Source: Cutaneotrichosporon cavernicola (taxonomy: Eukaryota; Basidiomycota; Tremellomycetes; Trichosporonales; Trichosporonaceae). From it: a DNA stretch of 64,000 bases. Position 1 is the stretch's first letter, and the number at the start of each line of letters is the position of its first letter. The stretch covers positions 2,418,001-2,482,000 of the forward strand of contig NC_083395.1 of the NCBI RefSeq assembly GCF_030864355.1. The letters run 5' to 3'. Both the position numbers and the translations under genes were made by a program. Below, in pieces: positions 48,001 to 57,688 of the stretch. Below the pieces are notes generated by a model. The model searched no databases and was not told where the DNA came from. It worked only from the letters and a program-made list of their open reading frames with translations.

Positions 48001-48731
48001 CGCTTGGCAAAGGACGGACGCTCGAGGTTGATGGGGAAGTGGCGGCGGGGGAGGATGAGATAGCGGACGAGCTTTTCGTTACCGTTGACGATAAAGTACC
48101 CGCCCCAGGACGAGCTCTCTTCCCCGCGCCGCACGAGCTCGGCGCTAGATGCGCCACGGAGGTTGCAGCGCTGCGACTTTACCATGACGGGAAGCAGGCC
48201 GCACTCGCGAATCTCGTCGTACTCGCGCGTGGTCCCCTCCTCGGTAGTCACCTTCCACTTGATGGTGACAGTCAGGCGGGAGCGGTAGGTGGTGAGGCGC
48301 TCACGTGCTTCGGAAGGGTAGATGCGACGCTCAATGGCGAGCTTGTCGCGGTCAGATACCATGGGCTTGCTCATCGCAACCTGCGATATCCGGTCTGCCA
48401 TCAGCGCCGCTGGGGGCAATACGCAATACGCACAGGTGATCTTGTTGCCAAAGGGCATTCGGTCCGTCGGTTTGCCGTCAAACACCACTTTCTCGCCAAG
48501 GTCCTGCACACCAAGCTGGAGGAGTCCCGCCGCTCCGTCGTCACCGCCCTCGGTGAGTGCGTCAAAGCTCTCAATGTGAGGGCGGACGAGCTCCTCGAGC
48601 TTCTGGAAGTCGGGCCCATTGACGTTTGGGTGTCGGTTCTGACGCTCGCGGGTGAGGGTCCCGAACGTCGACTTGTCGGGAAACTTTGACGATGTCGCCT
48701 TTGAAGGCGACAGGGGGTCGAAGGCCGCGAC
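45068..48731 (-). CDS. RPA135: RNA polymerase I second-largest subunit (Rpa135)
   Basis: Catalytic-core beta-like subunit making pre-rRNA in the nucleolus. From ATG 48731, with one 40-base intron (45136-45175), it has 1207 residues, the normal size. [20 protein letters not shown] marks Pol I rather than Pol II or III. Other landmarks: TLTRERQNRHPN at the N-terminus, GGYFIVNGNEKLVRYL, GYDMEDAMILNKSA (catalytic Asp/Glu region), GDKFSSRHGQKGVCSQ and FPSRMTIGMLVEFLAGKSGA. The C-terminal zinc ribbon is CRSCG...CRICE (45290-45390). The spliced end is VAVPYVFRYLCAEMACMGIR. Upstream in-frame ATGs at 48809 and 48803 exist but in poor context and without homology, so I chose 48731. Confidence 0.95.
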
Positions 48732-49251
48732 CATTGCTGATGTGTTGAATGAGGTAGAGAGCGCGACGCAAGACACTAACGGCTCCAGCCGGCCGTCATC
48801 CATCGCCATCAAGATTTCAAGCAGCAGCCAGAGACCAACAATTTTGCCTCCGCCCGTTCCTGACCTCCACCAAAGCGGATTAGGAAATCCAATTAAAGGA
48901 GCGTGAATGAGGGTTTCTAATGCTCAGGGTATCCACAAGTGCCCAGCCCAGCTGGGATGGCATTACAGCTAAACATGGCTTAACCTAATGATCCTAATCC
49001 GCTTGATGATGAGATTTGCTTCCACCTATTTGAGAGACAAGGACAGGAAGGGTGTGCACAGATCATTGTTGAATGCTATACTGTAGAAATGTGATTGTAA
49101 GCACGTTCCTTGTCTACATCATTGTTCAAACGTCCCAACCACCCACTTGTCACATCGTTAACGCTACGACCTCGTCTTATATCTAACACTACAATGTCAT
49201 TGCTCACATCTTCCCCAAATGCTCCACAACTCTCAAAACACATCTCACACC
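48732..49251. promoter_or_regulatory. Shared promoter RPA135 / unknown gene
   Basis: About 520 bp between head-to-head starts. AATCCAATTAAAGG and several CTAATCC/GGATTAG motifs occur (48880, 48990-49005). No gene seen. Confidence 0.45.
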
Positions 49252-50385
49252 ATGCTCGCAGATGACGACGAAATTTACAACTACCTGACAAAGTGTCGAC
49301 AGCTCCTCATGTTCGCCCTCACTGAGGAGGAACACTCGGATCTTCGCGAGGTCATGTTCCCCGCCCTGGCAGGTTGTGTCAAGCCTCGACCAGACAAGCT
49401 CCGTCAGCTCATGCACCTCTACCACAACATTGTCCTCGAGGTCTGCGACTGGATGGTCTACTCCAAGGGCTACCCCCACATCCTCATCGAAAGCTACTAC
49501 TCGTTCGACGCGTTCCTTCAGCGCGTTGACGCGGCCATCATCGACGAGTGCCACGGTGTCGAGCGCATCTGGTCACGACGTGGGTCAAAGACCACGTCAC
49601 TTGCCACCGTATGCCCCCTCCTCCCGATTGTTAATTGTGCTGATTATCAGGTGCGCGAAGCTCGCGAAGCACCGAGCGAGCACAGCATGGCAAGCACGCC
49701 CACCGCCAAGGAAACGATTCCGCTTCCCAAGGGCCTAGTGAACCTCAACACTCCGCCCCTCACTTCCCCTGAGAGCGAGAAGCCCGCGTCGATTCCTGAG
49801 ACCACTCCACTTGCCCTAATCCCAGAGCCCGAGCCAAAGCCTCTAGTAGCCAACATCATCAACCAGGTCCTGCCTAGTCCCACGACGCCAAGCACCCCGC
49901 CCAAGCTCAGCCAAGAGCTTCCCCCCGTCCCGCCTGCTTTGCAGATGTCCATGTTCGACGACGAGCCGTCAATCTCTATCCCCACACTCTCTCGCCCCCG
50001 TTCGTTGTCCATGGCTGACCCCGTGTCGATCATGGTCACGCCCTCGAGCGCAACCCCCTCGTTTGCATCTAACAAGACTCCGAAATCCTCGCCCATCGTC
50101 GGCGAATTCAAGCACCACGACAAGCTTACTCCTTCATTTCCCCCTCCCGCATTCATCTCCCGCCGCTCAGAGGCAAAGCCTGAGCGCCCCGACCTCCGTC
50201 ACGAGGCACGGTCCGAAGCTAAGCCCGAGCGCGCCGAGCCCGAGCCACACTCGGTATCCTCCTCCGTCTCTTCCTCTTCCATCAGCTCGCCCCGCCTCCG
50301 TCCCATGTCATCGTCAGGCAGTCTCTCCCACCACTGGTGGCAACTCACCAACCGCTCCCGCCGAGCCTCTGCTCCCGTCATGTGA
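49252..50385 (+). CDS. Fungal protein of unknown function, helical N-domain and disordered tail
   Basis: Start ATG 49252 has a better context (ACACC before it) than the in-frame ATG at 49219. The first 120 residues look folded and helical: DEIYNYLTKCRQLLMFALTE, LRQLMHLYHNIVLEVCDWMV and YYSFDAFLQRVDAAIIDECH. The rest is Pro/Ser-rich with many SP and TP sites, ending in a short aromatic-basic patch (SLSHHWWQLTNRSRRASAPVM). A candidate 42-base intron at 49609-49650 (GTATGC donor, GCTGATTATCAG end) is a multiple of three without a stop, so spliced and unspliced forms both encode protein. I do not recognise the family; SP/TP richness suggests a phosphorylated scaffold. Confidence 0.65.
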   Translation: MLADDDEIYNYLTKCRQLLMFALTEEEHSDLREVMFPALAGCVKPRPDKLRQLMHLYHNIVLEVCDWMVYSKGYPHILIESYYSFDAFLQRVDAAIIDECHGVERIWSRRGSKTTSLATVCPLLPIVNCADYQVREAREAPSEHSMASTPTAKETIPLPKGLVNLNTPPLTSPESEKPASIPETTPLALIPEPEPKPLVANIINQVLPSPTTPSTPPKLSQELPPVPPALQMSMFDDEPSISIPTLSRPRSLSMADPVSIMVTPSSATPSFASNKTPKSSPIVGEFKHHDKLTPSFPPPAFISRRSEAKPERPDLRHEARSEAKPERAEPEPHSVSSSVSSSSISSPRLRPMSSSGSLSHHWWQLTNRSRRASAPVM

Positions 50386-50837
50386 AGCCGCTTCCTCGCT
50401 GCGATTGTCAAGCCCTGGAAATGGCCGCTGCTGGAGCAGGGAATCCGCTACGGTCACACCGGGTCCGCTCACGCCCCGCAGCCTCATGGCGTGGAGACGC
50501 AAGAGGAGTCGGCGGATACTGTTTGCTGTAGTTCTGTTTCTTGTCATGTTGCTTAGCCTCTCGCGATGATAAAAATTGTATCTAGATTGTGGAATATTGG
50601 CTTGGCTGGTTTCTTGTAACCCCTGTGTTCTGGTCGGCGGATGCGGCGGGGTGTGTTCGAGTCGACGCCAACGAGTGGGTAAAAGGAGACAATCGCCCCA
50701 AAGTACTCTATGAATTGGCAGCCAATGGCCAGGCGCGGAAGCATACTCCCGTTAGACACAAGTTGACATCACATTCACAACATGAGACAGAGCAAACTCC
50801 TACTCTCTCATATTTTACACCCATCCGCATCCTCATA
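50386..50837. other. Intergenic, 3' UTR and promoter of the Zn2Cys6 gene
   Basis: Frames here are short and have no motif. The stretch just after the stop of the previous gene is GC-rich and continues the codon bias for about 170 bases, perhaps an alternative 3' exon, but I found no supported joint. Confidence 0.5.
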
Positions 50838-53215
50838 ATGGATCTAGTTGGTCCATCCGCTTCTTCAAGTGAGCAGCTTGTTCGAGGTGGTGCTGACGAT
50901 ATAGATCAGCCGCACAAAAGCATTCGTCGCGGAGACGAGGCCCAATACTTGCCCGAAACAGGCCCCTCTTGTTGGTCCCAGTCGCCGACTCTGTGGAGCT
51001 AACTCTAGTCCATCTCCTTAGAGAAGCGTTAATGAACTCGCCTACCCCGCCAAGGGAAATTCCGACACTTCCTCGCCCGCGCGTCCGCCAAACCGACGAG
51101 GAACGCAAAGCCAAACGCCGTGTTCCCGAGGACAAGCGCCGCCGCGTCGAGGTCTCCTGCGACCGCTGCAAGCTCCGCAAGACAAAGTGCATCCGTGAAG
51201 CTACTGAGGCCACATGCAAGGAATGCGCAAAGGCCGGCCAGGCCTGCGTCTCCAGCCTTCCCCGGAAGCGGCGCATCTACGCAACTGAAGAGCAGCTCAC
51301 TGGGCGGTTTCGAGCACTGGACGCCATCGTGCGCCACCTCTTCGCCGGTCGCGATCTAGACTCGGACGAGGCGGTTGAGGCGCTCGCTGAGGAACTTGGA
51401 GCTGGACGTGCAGACGTGGGCAGTGCGATTAGCGACGCGCCTGTCAATCAGCGCCTGGCAAATCTAACCGTGCCCGAGGGCCGTCTGATGCCAGCGCCGA
51501 CTGGCCCCATGTATCTCGGTGCAGCGAGTACGATCCTCTTCGCTTCGCAGGTGCGGGACTTGCTAAAGAAGAGCCAACTCGACAAGCTCACGCTGTTCGA
51601 CGAGGCGGAGCTGAGGCGCTTCATGCAGGCGGCTGATTTTGCGTCGTTCGGCGCTTCCAGCTCCCACACCGGTCTCCATGAGGCGAATGACACGGCGATC
51701 CAGCCAAAGTCTATCTTTCACTCCGACGTTCTGGTTGCCACTCTTCCTGCACGAGAGTTGTGTGACGACCTCCTTCGCGGATTCTTCGGGCGTGTCCACC
51801 CGTCATTCTCTATCTTCTACATCGCCTCTTTCCAGGAGCTGTACGGAGCTGTTTGGGCCCGCGACCGGCAAGAGCTCGACCCCGGATGGGTGTGTGCCCT
51901 GTTAATGGTACTTGTTTTGGGGGCACAAGCGCTCGAGTCGGAAAGGGGCAGCTCGCCTCTCACTCCAGCGGTGCACGCAAGGTACCTCAACATCGTGATG
52001 GCCAATCTTGGCCGCCTGGTCACAACCGCATCCCTCGCTAGCGTCCAGGCACTTATGCTTGTGTCGCTGTACCAATACAACGCTGGAGAGCGGTGCACGG
52101 CGTGGACGATCATCGGAGAGGCTGCACGTGTCGCCGTCTCGCTTGGCATGCATCGCGACGGCGAAGACGGCAACTTTGACTCGGTTCAGCGCAACCTCCG
52201 CCGCCTCGTGTGGTGGCAGCTCTTCATCTTTGAGCAGACTCTGTCCCTCGACTTGGGACGCCCTGGTACTGGTACCGACCTTGTTGACGTCACGGTTGCA
52301 CTGCCCGACCCAACCATCATGGACCAGGGCGATTATCCTCCAGGCTATCTCAAACATGCGGTCTCCCTCGCTGACCTCTCTATCAAGGTTAAGCGCTTCG
52401 TCGCCGCCACGTCGATGGAATACAAGGATCCTCGCAAGCTTGCTCACTCGACAATGCAGGCTGAAGATCTCCACCGCCTGCTACTCCGCTGGGAATCGCA
52501 TCTCGGTGACCTCCTTGACACCGAGTATCCTTATGCGACGGCAAGGCTCCGCCGCATGCACCTCCTCCTGCATGTCCAGTACCAGCATCTAACATCCGTC
52601 CTTGGCCGACCGTTCGTACTCGCACACGCTCATCACTTGGCCCTGTCACGCACTCAGGCAGTCCACCCTCTGGATCAGCGTTTGGAAGCGCTGGCTACCA
52701 CGGCGCGCGACGCTGCGCGCCTGACGCTCAACTACCTCCGTCGCATGGCTGAGAATGATATCCTCGAGTCCCAAACCTGGTTGGACTTTTCCTATGCCCA
52801 TCACGCGACGTTCATCCTCGGCCTCCACTCCAAGTTTGGGGCCAAGGACCCAGTCGACCGCCACGCTGTTAGCGACTTGGTGAACCGTGCGCAACGCCTC
52901 ATCCTTGCCCCGACATACCGCCTCCTCATGCAGCTCACGACGCAATACGCATACATGGTCGGTCTAGCACCCGGTTCGGACGTGCCTATTCGCACGAGTA
53001 TGAGGGTCAGCAGCCAGCGACTTGCGCCGATGCAAAGCCAGGCGTCACTCGAAGAACTCTTTTCCATCCTCCCTTCGCAGCCTGAGGCTGTCGAGCCGTT
53101 TGGCGATCTGCGTGCATTCGGGATGGACGGCGCGATGCCGATGGACTACTTTGAAGTTGGACTGAGGAACCCCACGGTGATGGAAGGCGGTTTGGGGGGA
53201 CGTGGTTCGCGGTGA
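50838..53215 (+). CDS. Zn2Cys6 zinc-cluster transcription regulator
   Basis: Fungal transcription factor, 767 residues with introns 50869-50904 and 50971-51008. Both have the local CTGAC/CTAAC-to-AG signature and restore one frame: MDLVGPSASS, NQPHKSIRR, then HLLREALMNSPT. A start at ATG 51033 without these exons is the alternative. The zinc cluster is CDRCKLRKTKC plus CKECAKAGQAC (51159-51246), preceded and followed by basic patches for DNA contact. The large middle region (51700-52700) is the fungal-specific transcription factor domain, with RLVWWQLFIFEQTLSLDLGRP and AARVAVSLGMHRDG. Target genes unknown; no metabolic cluster directly surrounds it. Confidence 0.88.
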
Positions 53216-53624
53216 TCACGTTGTTTTCCAAAGCTGCTTGATTGGATCCATTGGGCATTGGGACATGGGCGTTGTTGAGACGTGGGGTGGCGGTGGCGGT
53301 GGCGGGATGACGGAGGGCCAGAGGGGGGATTTACTCGTTGCCGCCGGTTTGGGGTGGTTTGAGGTCTGTGCAGTTGTCTTGGTAGGTTTGGACTAGAAGA
53401 ACACAAAAACATGAGTCGATGAGTTGGAATGTGTGACTTGATTGAATCATCCTTGAAGCGCCACGCACTTTCAACTTGCCCCAAAACAACTCAACATTCA
53501 TTCACCTTTCTCTTCCTCGCCACCCGACACCACTTACACACTATTCCTATTCAATCTGAAATACAATTCACAATCATCACATCCAAACCCATCTTATAAC
53601 TCACCATCTCTTATGTTTTCCTCT

Positions 53625-53663
<39 letters not shown>

Positions 53664-53698
53664 GACAACTACACCCTCACCTTGACTGTTCTCCTATC
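53216..53698. other. Intergenic with CTCACT hexamer repeat
   Basis: 3' region of the zinc-cluster gene and promoter or 5' UTR of the SWIM gene. Contains a TCTCAC hexamer array at 53624-53663, 36 bases before the next ATG. Confidence 0.7.
53624..53663. repeat. (TCTCAC) hexamer tandem repeat
   Basis: About six near-perfect copies in the probable 5' leader of the SWIM-finger gene; a pyrimidine-rich tract close to a transcription start. Confidence 0.9.
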
Positions 53699-55046
53699 AT
53701 GACCCGCGGCCCTCTCCGCCACGAGTCCCTCATGGTACGTCTTACCTGACTCTGTCTACAGGTCTAACGACAGGACCCGCACATCTTCACTTCAAGCGGA
53801 GAGTACGTGCTCCCCGAGGCCGCGATCATCGCCAAAGGCAACTCTCTCTGGGCCGACGGCAATGTGTCTCTTGACCACGTTCCCGACACCCGCATGCCCG
53901 AGATGGCTGCTACCGTCGCGGTCCAAGACGAAGATGGCACCTGGCTGGCTGGTTTCAAACCAAATGGAGACGAGTACTGCTCATGCATCCCCAACCGCCG
54001 CGACCCTCGTCGCTGTCCTCACTTATGGGCAATGATCACCGCCGTACAGGCTCAGCGCTCATTACCCAAAGTCACACCTCGCCCCTCCACGCCGGACGTG
54101 TTCCGCCCCTCCTCGCCCCTGTTCCACATTCCCCGTCCCTTGGCTCTCACCCTCGTCGGCCCACAGATCCTCCACCGATCCAAGCCGGACACGCTTGGGC
54201 TAGGTGTGGTCGAGCTCCTCGCGCGCGCTGGCAGCTTTGTTCACGCCTTCCGTGCCGCTTTCGACAAGGTGTTTATCGAGACCCTCACTCCGTCACTGCT
54301 AGCACAACTCTTTCGCTCAATCAGCCGCGGATTCTGGGTTGACTACGCCAACGTCTTCACTGCGCTCAAGGGTAAGCTCTCTTATGCAGAAAGTAAAGCT
54401 GACCCGAGCCGACCACCTGCTCGACAAGATGTCGCCCGAACCGACCGAGCTACTTCAGCGCATCATCACGCACTGCGACAGGTCGGCAGGTACTACCACT
54501 CTCCGCTCCCTCCTGCAGTGGGAAGCCGAAGCATTCGTCCGGTGCACAAAGTGCAGCCTCCTTACCTTTGGACCATCCGACTACCTGCGCTGGCGTGCGA
54601 GCGTGTACCCCGGCGCGGTGGCGACGAACAGGGAGGACCATGACGCTGCACCAGCTCTGGACCAGCTCCTCGATCTGTCCTTATTTGACACGACTCACAC
54701 TCACTGCATTCGCTGCAAGACTCGCACACTGCATGTCGTAAAGCACACGCCGCTCGTCTTGGGGCGTCTGCTCCTGATTCGCATCGTTCCCGATGCTGAT
54801 CCGGGGTCGCTCTTCGTCCCTCACAGCTTTACGGACAGCGTACTGGGCCACAAGTGGAACCTCGTCGGCATGCTCTCCGCGCACGGTGAGGGATACAACA
54901 CTATCATCGCCGAGGACAGTGAGCTTTTCGAACTCGTCGGAGGTATGCGCCAGCCTCATCCTTTGCGTGGGCTCCCCGCGCCACCCGTACTCGTACTGTA
55001 TGAGCGCCAGGATGAGGGGGAGGGGGCCTCGAGCGATTACGAGTGA
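53699..55046 (+). CDS. SWIM zinc-finger protein with a degenerate USP-like domain
   Basis: Intron 53735-53773 joins MTRGPLRHESLM to DPHIFTSGEY; a 37-base intron near 54371-54407 gives TALKADHLLDKM. The N-terminal part contains CSCIPNRRDPRRCPH (53973-54017), a CxCx9CxH SWIM-type zinc finger. The C-terminal part follows ubiquitin-specific protease spacing: FVRCTKCSLLTFG and HCIRCKTRT (zinc-finger pairs), TPLVLGRLLLIRI (the PxxLxIxLxR strand), KWNLVGMLSAHGEGYN (the Y-L-GvihHxG region) and PPVLVLYER at the end. The catalytic Cys box (NTCY) reads DTLG and the catalytic GHY reads GYN, so it is probably an inactive USP fold. Both domain calls are by eye. Role unknown; a ubiquitin or nucleic-acid binding adaptor is possible. 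Confidence 0.6.
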
Positions 55047-55543
55047 GGTACACCGCCGAGGAGTGAGCTTGACAGAGGGAGCGTTGGCGCCGGAGAAGTC
55101 GAAGTAGAGTGTGGCGTTAGTTTATAATGGCGGTGGCAAGTACCCTACACTCATCCTTGGCGTCTGGTCGACAAGTAATGTAGCAAGGCGACCATCTGTG
55201 AAGTGTTGTGAGCTGTAATCAAAGCTGTAATCATGCATGTAAGCTCGTGATTGTCTTCACCCTCTTGGCATGATAGTACTGTACCTTGAAAGGGTTGCAG
55301 GCGAGGGGTACAGGCGGTGCCATTGGCCCGGCAGATAACCCTGGTTCTGTCATGTCTGTTGTGAGTGGCAAGGTGAGATATGGAAGCGAAGATGACAATT
55401 GTGAGAGCTCGTCTTGTCTAGTGTGAGATCTGCGAGTGATGCCAAAGTCCCTATGCAAATTACATGCTAAAAGGCAGCCGCTGCGGCGACTACGTATCGT
55501 ACAAAAGTCTAACTGCTGTATGTATTATCGGTTCCACAACCCT
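55047..55543. other. Intergenic between convergent SWIM gene and MIOX
   Basis: Two 3' UTRs. No gene seen. Confidence 0.6.
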
Positions 55544-56551
55544 CTACCACTCGATGACGCCGGGCATGTACTTGTTGATGAGACCCATGTAGTACTCCTT
55601 GACCTCCTCAACCTTGACGGGCGCGTCCGACTTGGAGTAGAGGTCGTAGGGGTTGAACGCGAGGACGGCCTCAAGCTGCTTGTGGTCGTCGTCGTTCATG
55701 AGGTGGCGGTAGGCGCCCTCACGGTGCCAGGGGTAGAACGAGTGGTAGCGAATCATGGAGAGGCCCTCGCGAGGAAGAGTCGACTGGCGCTTCATGATGT
55801 GGTAGAGGTACTCGTCGTGGCCCCACGAAAGGAGGACGTTGTCGAGACCGCACCCCGGCTCGTAGATGCCGTTCTCGGTCATGAGCTTGGGGTCGTTGTA
55901 ATCGGGGTTGGCCTTGAAGGTCTCGGGGTAGATGATCTTGTCCGAGAACTTGCATCCGACGACAAAGGTGTCGCCCACAACGTCCCACTGGCCCTCGGCT
56001 CCGAAGAAGCAGAGAAGCTTGCCAAGGTCGTGCACGAGGCCGGTGAGCTGCATCCAGTCAGGCTTGCCGTCCTTGCGCATCGCCTCTGCGGTCTGGAGGA
56101 GATGCTCAATCTGGCCGACCGAAGTGTCGGGGTCGCTCTCGTCGACAAGCTCATTGAGGAGCTCCATTGCCTCCCAGACCGTCATGCGTGCACGGACATT
56201 GTCCTGGAACTGCTTGCGGATGCGGAGGTTGTACTCGAGCGTCTGCTTGGCGTGCTGTTCCTGCCTGTTAGCCACGTGATCTCTTCTTGATGGCAGGGTT
56301 TGTTGCCACTCTGTGGCAAAAGCCTGCAAGACACTCACGGCGTAGAAGTTCTTGACACGGTCGCAGGCGTCCTCATACTGACGGAAGGTCGTCTTGTCCT
56401 TCTCGGAGTCAAACTTGGACTCGGAGGTGAAGGCGTCGCGCTCCTTGAGCTTGAGAATGTTGACCTCGTCGATCTCGTCCGAGATGACGTCGAGCTTGGT
56501 AGCCACGTCCTTGACGTGCTGGGTGACCTCGGGAGTGACAGCGATAACCAT
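55544..56551 (-). CDS. MIOX: myo-Inositol oxygenase
   Basis: Oxidises myo-inositol to D-glucuronate with a di-iron centre, the first step of inositol breakdown. One 78-base intron (56261-56338) joins NFYA to EQHAKQTLEYN; the product has 309 residues, close to the family length. Iron ligands are visible in GQIEHLLQTAEA (His), LTGLVHDLGKLLCFFG (His-Asp), LLSWGHDEYLYHIM (His) and YHSFYPWHREGAY (His); the distal Asp lies in the GAYRHLMNDDD helix. The N-terminal 80 residues are a helical, acidic extension. TAG at 55544-55546. It starts head to head with an MFS transporter across 1.1 kb, which suggests a linked uptake-and-use pair (inference). Confidence 0.94.
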   Translation of the reverse strand: MVIAVTPEVTQHVKDVATKLDVISDEIDEVNILKLKERDAFTSESKFDSEKDKTTFRQYEDACDRVKNFYAVSVLQAFATEWQQTLPSRRDHVANRQEQHAKQTLEYNLRIRKQFQDNVRARMTVWEAMELLNELVDESDPDTSVGQIEHLLQTAEAMRKDGKPDWMQLTGLVHDLGKLLCFFGAEGQWDVVGDTFVVGCKFSDKIIYPETFKANPDYNDPKLMTENGIYEPGCGLDNVLLSWGHDEYLYHIMKRQSTLPREGLSMIRYHSFYPWHREGAYRHLMNDDDHKQLEAVLAFNPYDLYSKSDAPVKVEEVKEYYMGLINKYMPGVIEW

Positions 56552-57688
56552 TGTGACTGTGAGGGGTTCTGTGTAGTTGATGGTGAGAGAACTCTAGAGC
56601 TCCACAGTCTTATACACAACCATGTCCGGTCTCGGCCAGTTTGGAGTATGACAACAAGGCCCATACCAAATCTGCTGCGTCACTGAACGGCCCAACTCCG
56701 GCATCGGTGGTTTCTCGGTCGGTCGGGGTGTGGGGGAGCGGAGGGGTCACGGGCGGATGCGGGGGTTTGTCCCGAAGAGAACAACGAGTCATCTACGCGA
56801 CAGGTGTCAGCGCTCACTGTTGCACAACGTCTACCAGTCCCGAGCCGTCCATTTCCTTTCCGACTCAGCACCGATCCGGCAGGATTTTACTCCGATCCAA
56901 GTCCGATCGGAGCCTGAAACCTCTCCGAATCGGCTCCGATAGTGGACTAAAGTGGAAAATCAATCGTTTTGCCACGTGTCAAGTCCGATCGGACGTTTGA
57001 TCGGTTTCCAGAAGAAGATCAGCCCATTTTTCGGCAAGTTGATGGCGTTCCATGCGCTCGGTCGCTTTGTTTGTTTACAGAACAATGACCATCAACCCCG
57101 GGTCGTACAGATATATGAGTGGTATCATTCTGCTCGTCGAGGAGTCATCTTTGCAACTGTGACTTGGACGTAGATGTCGAGGAAGAAGGGGGTGTAGAAT
57201 CCGCCACAGAAGCGTGTTGAATGGGCTCCGCTAAAACGCCGATCGGCCCTGACTTGACGCGGGATCTCTCGAGGTGGCGGAGGGTGGAAAAGCTCGATGG
57301 AGCGCAAACCTGGGCTTGGATGCCCAACGCCGACTTGGGTCCGCAAATGGAATGAGACTACGACAACTGGCCAGGTTCAAAGCCGTCGGCTCCGGTACGG
57401 TTGCCGGTGGGCCAAATCTTGTTCTGTCGTCAAGCCAGTGGCTGGTGAACGGCTGGTGAATGGCGGGCGGCTCATGACACACTGACACATTGAGGCACTC
57501 CATGTGCGGGGCAGTGGGGGACCCATGGAGGCCATCTGGATGCTTTGCACCTCGAGTCCGTCCGACCAGAGATACTTAAAGAACAGCTGACAGAATCTTT
57601 CAATGACAACAGTCCCGCGTGGCTTGGCATATTTGTCACTTTTGGCTCCACATCCCTCATCTTGCCATCTCATCTTACACCCCAAGTC
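56552..57688. other. Divergent intergenic region MIOX / MFS transporter
   Basis: 1137 bp with no supported gene. The notable content is the palindrome array listed separately. Short frames such as that on the minus strand at 57377-57781 overlap the transporter start and have no motif. Confidence 0.6.
56871..57400. promoter_or_regulatory. Array of CCG-N2/3-CGG palindromes between MIOX and an MFS transporter
   Basis: Six inverted CCG/CGG pairs: CCGATCCGG 56871-56879, CCGATCGG 56903-56910, CCGAATCGG 56925-56933, CCGATCGG 56985-56992, CCGATCGG 57239-57246 and CCGGTACGG 57392-57400. A CACGTG lies at 56973-56978. Three of the six are the same 8-mer inside TCCGATCGG. CGG half-sites are the classic targets of zinc-cluster dimers. 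The count is well above the roughly one half expected by chance in 1.1 kb. Binding and regulator are inferred. Confidence 0.5.

Noticed and set aside
48732..48812. 26-residue N-terminal extension of RPA135
   Set aside because: Upstream ATG in poor context, no homology, and the 48731 start gives normal length; cannot be excluded fully.
55436..56290. 284-codon plus-strand frame opposite MIOX
   Set aside because: Val/Leu/Glu-rich antisense shadow of a clear enzyme gene.
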